IMG/VR virus record: IMGVR_UViG_3300046674_000258
Coordinates: 1 to 22,045 of that record
Reading direction: 5' to 3' (one strand)
Source of the DNA: a virus
Length of the DNA stretch: 22,045 nt
Shown: positions 20,848 to 22,045 of the stretch, piece after piece
Numbering within the stretch: position 1 is the stretch's first letter
Layout of the letters: each line of letters opens with the position of its first letter
Made by a program: the position numbers and the translations under genes
Notes under the pieces: model-generated
Told to the model about the DNA's origin: nothing
The model's database searches: none
The model's input: only the letters and a program-made list of their open reading frames with translations

Positions 20848-21081
20848 GTGGAACTGAAAAATGATCTCGATCCGAAACTCATTGGTACGGTCGTCAGCCT
20901 GCAGACCTTCCGGCGTGTAGCCGATAATTCGGACAAACTGGTCAACGAGAGTCTTGAGAAGTATGTTGGGAAGCTTATCGGATATGCAGTAACTCCGACG
21001 AGTAACACCTTCGTATTCGAGGGGATGGGGCCCTTGACAATCGTCCTCAAGACACACTACTTCGAAATCTTCATGGCATAA
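20848..21081 (+). CDS. Hypothetical 77-residue soluble protein
   Basis: The start is GTG after TAAGGAGATATT, a strong ribosome binding site that decides it. The product is mixed alpha/beta, with a strand (LIGTVVSLQTF), a helix (DKLVNESLEKYVGKLI) and strands GYAVTP, NTFVFEG and LTIVLKTHYFEIFM. No membrane segment or catalytic motif is seen. It lies in the same operon-like run as its neighbours. Confidence 0.75.
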   Translation: MELKNDLDPKLIGTVVSLQTFRRVADNSDKLVNESLEKYVGKLIGYAVTPTSNTFVFEGMGPLTIVLKTHYFEIFMA

Positions 21082-21090
21082 GGACTAAAA

Positions 21091-21231
21091 ATGAGCACCG
21101 AGCAGAAAAGAGCAGCTTTGGCTAAGGCATATCCTGCCGGTGCCAATTGGCAATCCAAAGTCAAGACCATGTCTGACGCACAGGTGCACGTAATCTACAT
21201 GCGCCTCCTCAATTCAAACCAGCTCTCCTAG
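21091..21231 (+). CDS. 46-residue small conserved-looking protein
   Basis: The ATG follows AAGGACTAAAA. The product (STEQKRAALAKAYP, then WQSKVKTMSDAQVHVIYMRL and LNSNQLS) is an all-helical soluble protein with a two-helix look. The AKAYP and MSDAQVHVIYMRL blocks remind me of short proteins in other actinobacterial phages. The function is unknown. Confidence 0.72.
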   Translation: MSTEQKRAALAKAYPAGANWQSKVKTMSDAQVHVIYMRLLNSNQLS

Positions 21232-21246
21232 AAAGAGAAAATAGTA

Positions 21247-22045
21247 ATGGATCTCTCCAACATCAAAGCAGTAGCTACCGTAAGTCAGGTGGCAACCCGT
21301 ACCTTCGGCAAGAGCCTCTTCGTAGTAAAGAAGTACAGCCCCGAGATCCTCATCGGTGTAGGCGTCGTTGGTGTCGTAACTTCCGCAGTCCTCGCATCTA
21401 AGGCAACTCTCAAGCTCGAAGACCTCGTGGACGGAACCAAGGACAACCTCAGCAAGGCACACGACCTCCATGTTCAGGAGCGTGCTGATTACACCGATCA
21501 GGATTACCAGAAGGATGTAATCTCCATCTACACCCGCTCGGTCATCGACATCATCAAGCTCTATGGCCCTCCCGTGACTCTGGGTCTTGGTTCCATTGCC
21601 TGCATCATCGGTGCACACGGTATCATGAAGCAGCGCAACGTTGCTATCATCGGCGCATACAAGGCCATGGAAGCCAGCTTCGCCAAGTACCGCAAGGACG
21701 TTGCTGAGGTCATTGGTGCGGAAAAGGAGCGGGATATCCGTCTCGGCTTCCGTGATGAGGTCGTCGAAGACGAAGATGGCAATGCTAAGACGGTGACTAA
21801 CGTTGACAATGTGGGTCCGCACGGCTACTCCCAGTACGCCCGATTCTTTGATGAGAGCTCACCCAACTGGTCCCGTACGCCTGAGTACAACCTGATGTTC
21901 CTCCGGGCAGCTCAGAACCATGCCAACGACCAGCTGCACTCCCGTGGCTACGTATTCCTCAACGAGATCTACACGCAGCTTGGTATCCCCATGTCGCAGG
22001 AGGGTCAGCTGGTCGGTTGGACTCGAAAGGGTAGCAATGGCGAAG
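21247..22045 (+). CDS. DUF6353-like membrane protein, second copy, 3' end beyond the window
   Basis: The frame is open to the end of the window with 266 codons visible. It has the DUF6353 plan: an N-terminal membrane segment at about 33-50 with YSPEILIGVGVVGVVTSAVL, a long charged connecting region (about 55-105), a second membrane segment at about 107-125 (PPVTLGLGSIACIIGAHGIM), and then KQRNVAIIGAYKAMEASFAK with YRKDV. The soluble domain has YSQYARFFDESSPNW and EYNLMFLRAAQNHANDQL. It is a diverged paralogue of the protein at 15478, with a longer stretch between the membrane segments. The ribosome binding site is AGAAAGAGAAAATA. Confidence 0.82.
   Translation, partial: MDLSNIKAVATVSQVATRTFGKSLFVVKKYSPEILIGVGVVGVVTSAVLASKATLKLEDLVDGTKDNLSKAHDLHVQERADYTDQDYQKDVISIYTRSVIDIIKLYGPPVTLGLGSIACIIGAHGIMKQRNVAIIGAYKAMEASFAKYRKDVAEVIGAEKERDIRLGFRDEVVEDEDGNAKTVTNVDNVGPHGYSQYARFFDESSPNWSRTPEYNLMFLRAAQNHANDQLHSRGYVFLNEIYTQLGIPMSQEGQLVGWTRKGSNGE

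Overview
The window is a contiguous piece of a tailed, siphovirus-like phage genome. The base composition looks roughly balanced by eye, every gene is on the + strand, and genes are tightly packed with ATGA or TAATG overlaps. The tail module resembles those of actinobacterial phages: a tail tube protein, an HK97-gp10-like protein, a 1484-residue tape measure, a distal tail protein and a Siphovirus ReqiPepy6 Gp37-like protein. I therefore infer an actinobacterial host (Streptomyces, Rhodococcus, Arthrobacter or similar). No host gene, integrase or insertion sequence is visible. Family names are recalled from sequence patterns, not from a search.

Region 1 (1-11446) is the tail operon: the end of a tail-assembly-like protein, the tail tube protein, a large tailspike with a pyocin-knob-like region, an SGNH acetylesterase and a beta-helix, a tail completion protein, the tape measure with five 58-60-residue repeats, Dit, and the Gp37-like baseplate protein. 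Region 2 (11460-12936) has four small genes, three of them clearly membrane-associated and including an r1t-type holin candidate. It ends in a terminator with a perfect 17-bp stem (12971-13019).

Region 3 (about 12583-17295) is the most unusual part. Twelve copies of one promoter-like element each hold TCGC exactly 19 nt upstream of TATAAT or TATTAT. Most drive a single tiny gene closed by its own stem-loop terminator. The products are mostly 35-85-residue single-pass membrane proteins, some of them paralogous. One cassette has no convincing gene, and one or two appear to make structured non-coding RNA, including a tRNA-sized tRNA-like fold. Two larger genes, a DUF6353-like membrane protein and a DUF5664/MazZ-like nucleotide pyrophosphohydrolase, sit in the same array.

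Region 4 (17317-22045) returns to an operon-like run of short overlapping genes: a DUF6275-like protein, a conserved cytosolic phage protein, five or more small membrane proteins, a small ORF interrupted by an amber codon, and a second DUF6353-like protein that runs off the window. A decayed copy of the cassette promoter lies at 19291-19314.

A working picture, which is inference: regions 1 and 2 build the tail and prepare lysis, while regions 3 and 4 deliver a large set of small membrane proteins under a shared regulator. These may remodel the envelope, exclude other phages or counter host defences. Nothing in the sequence proves which.
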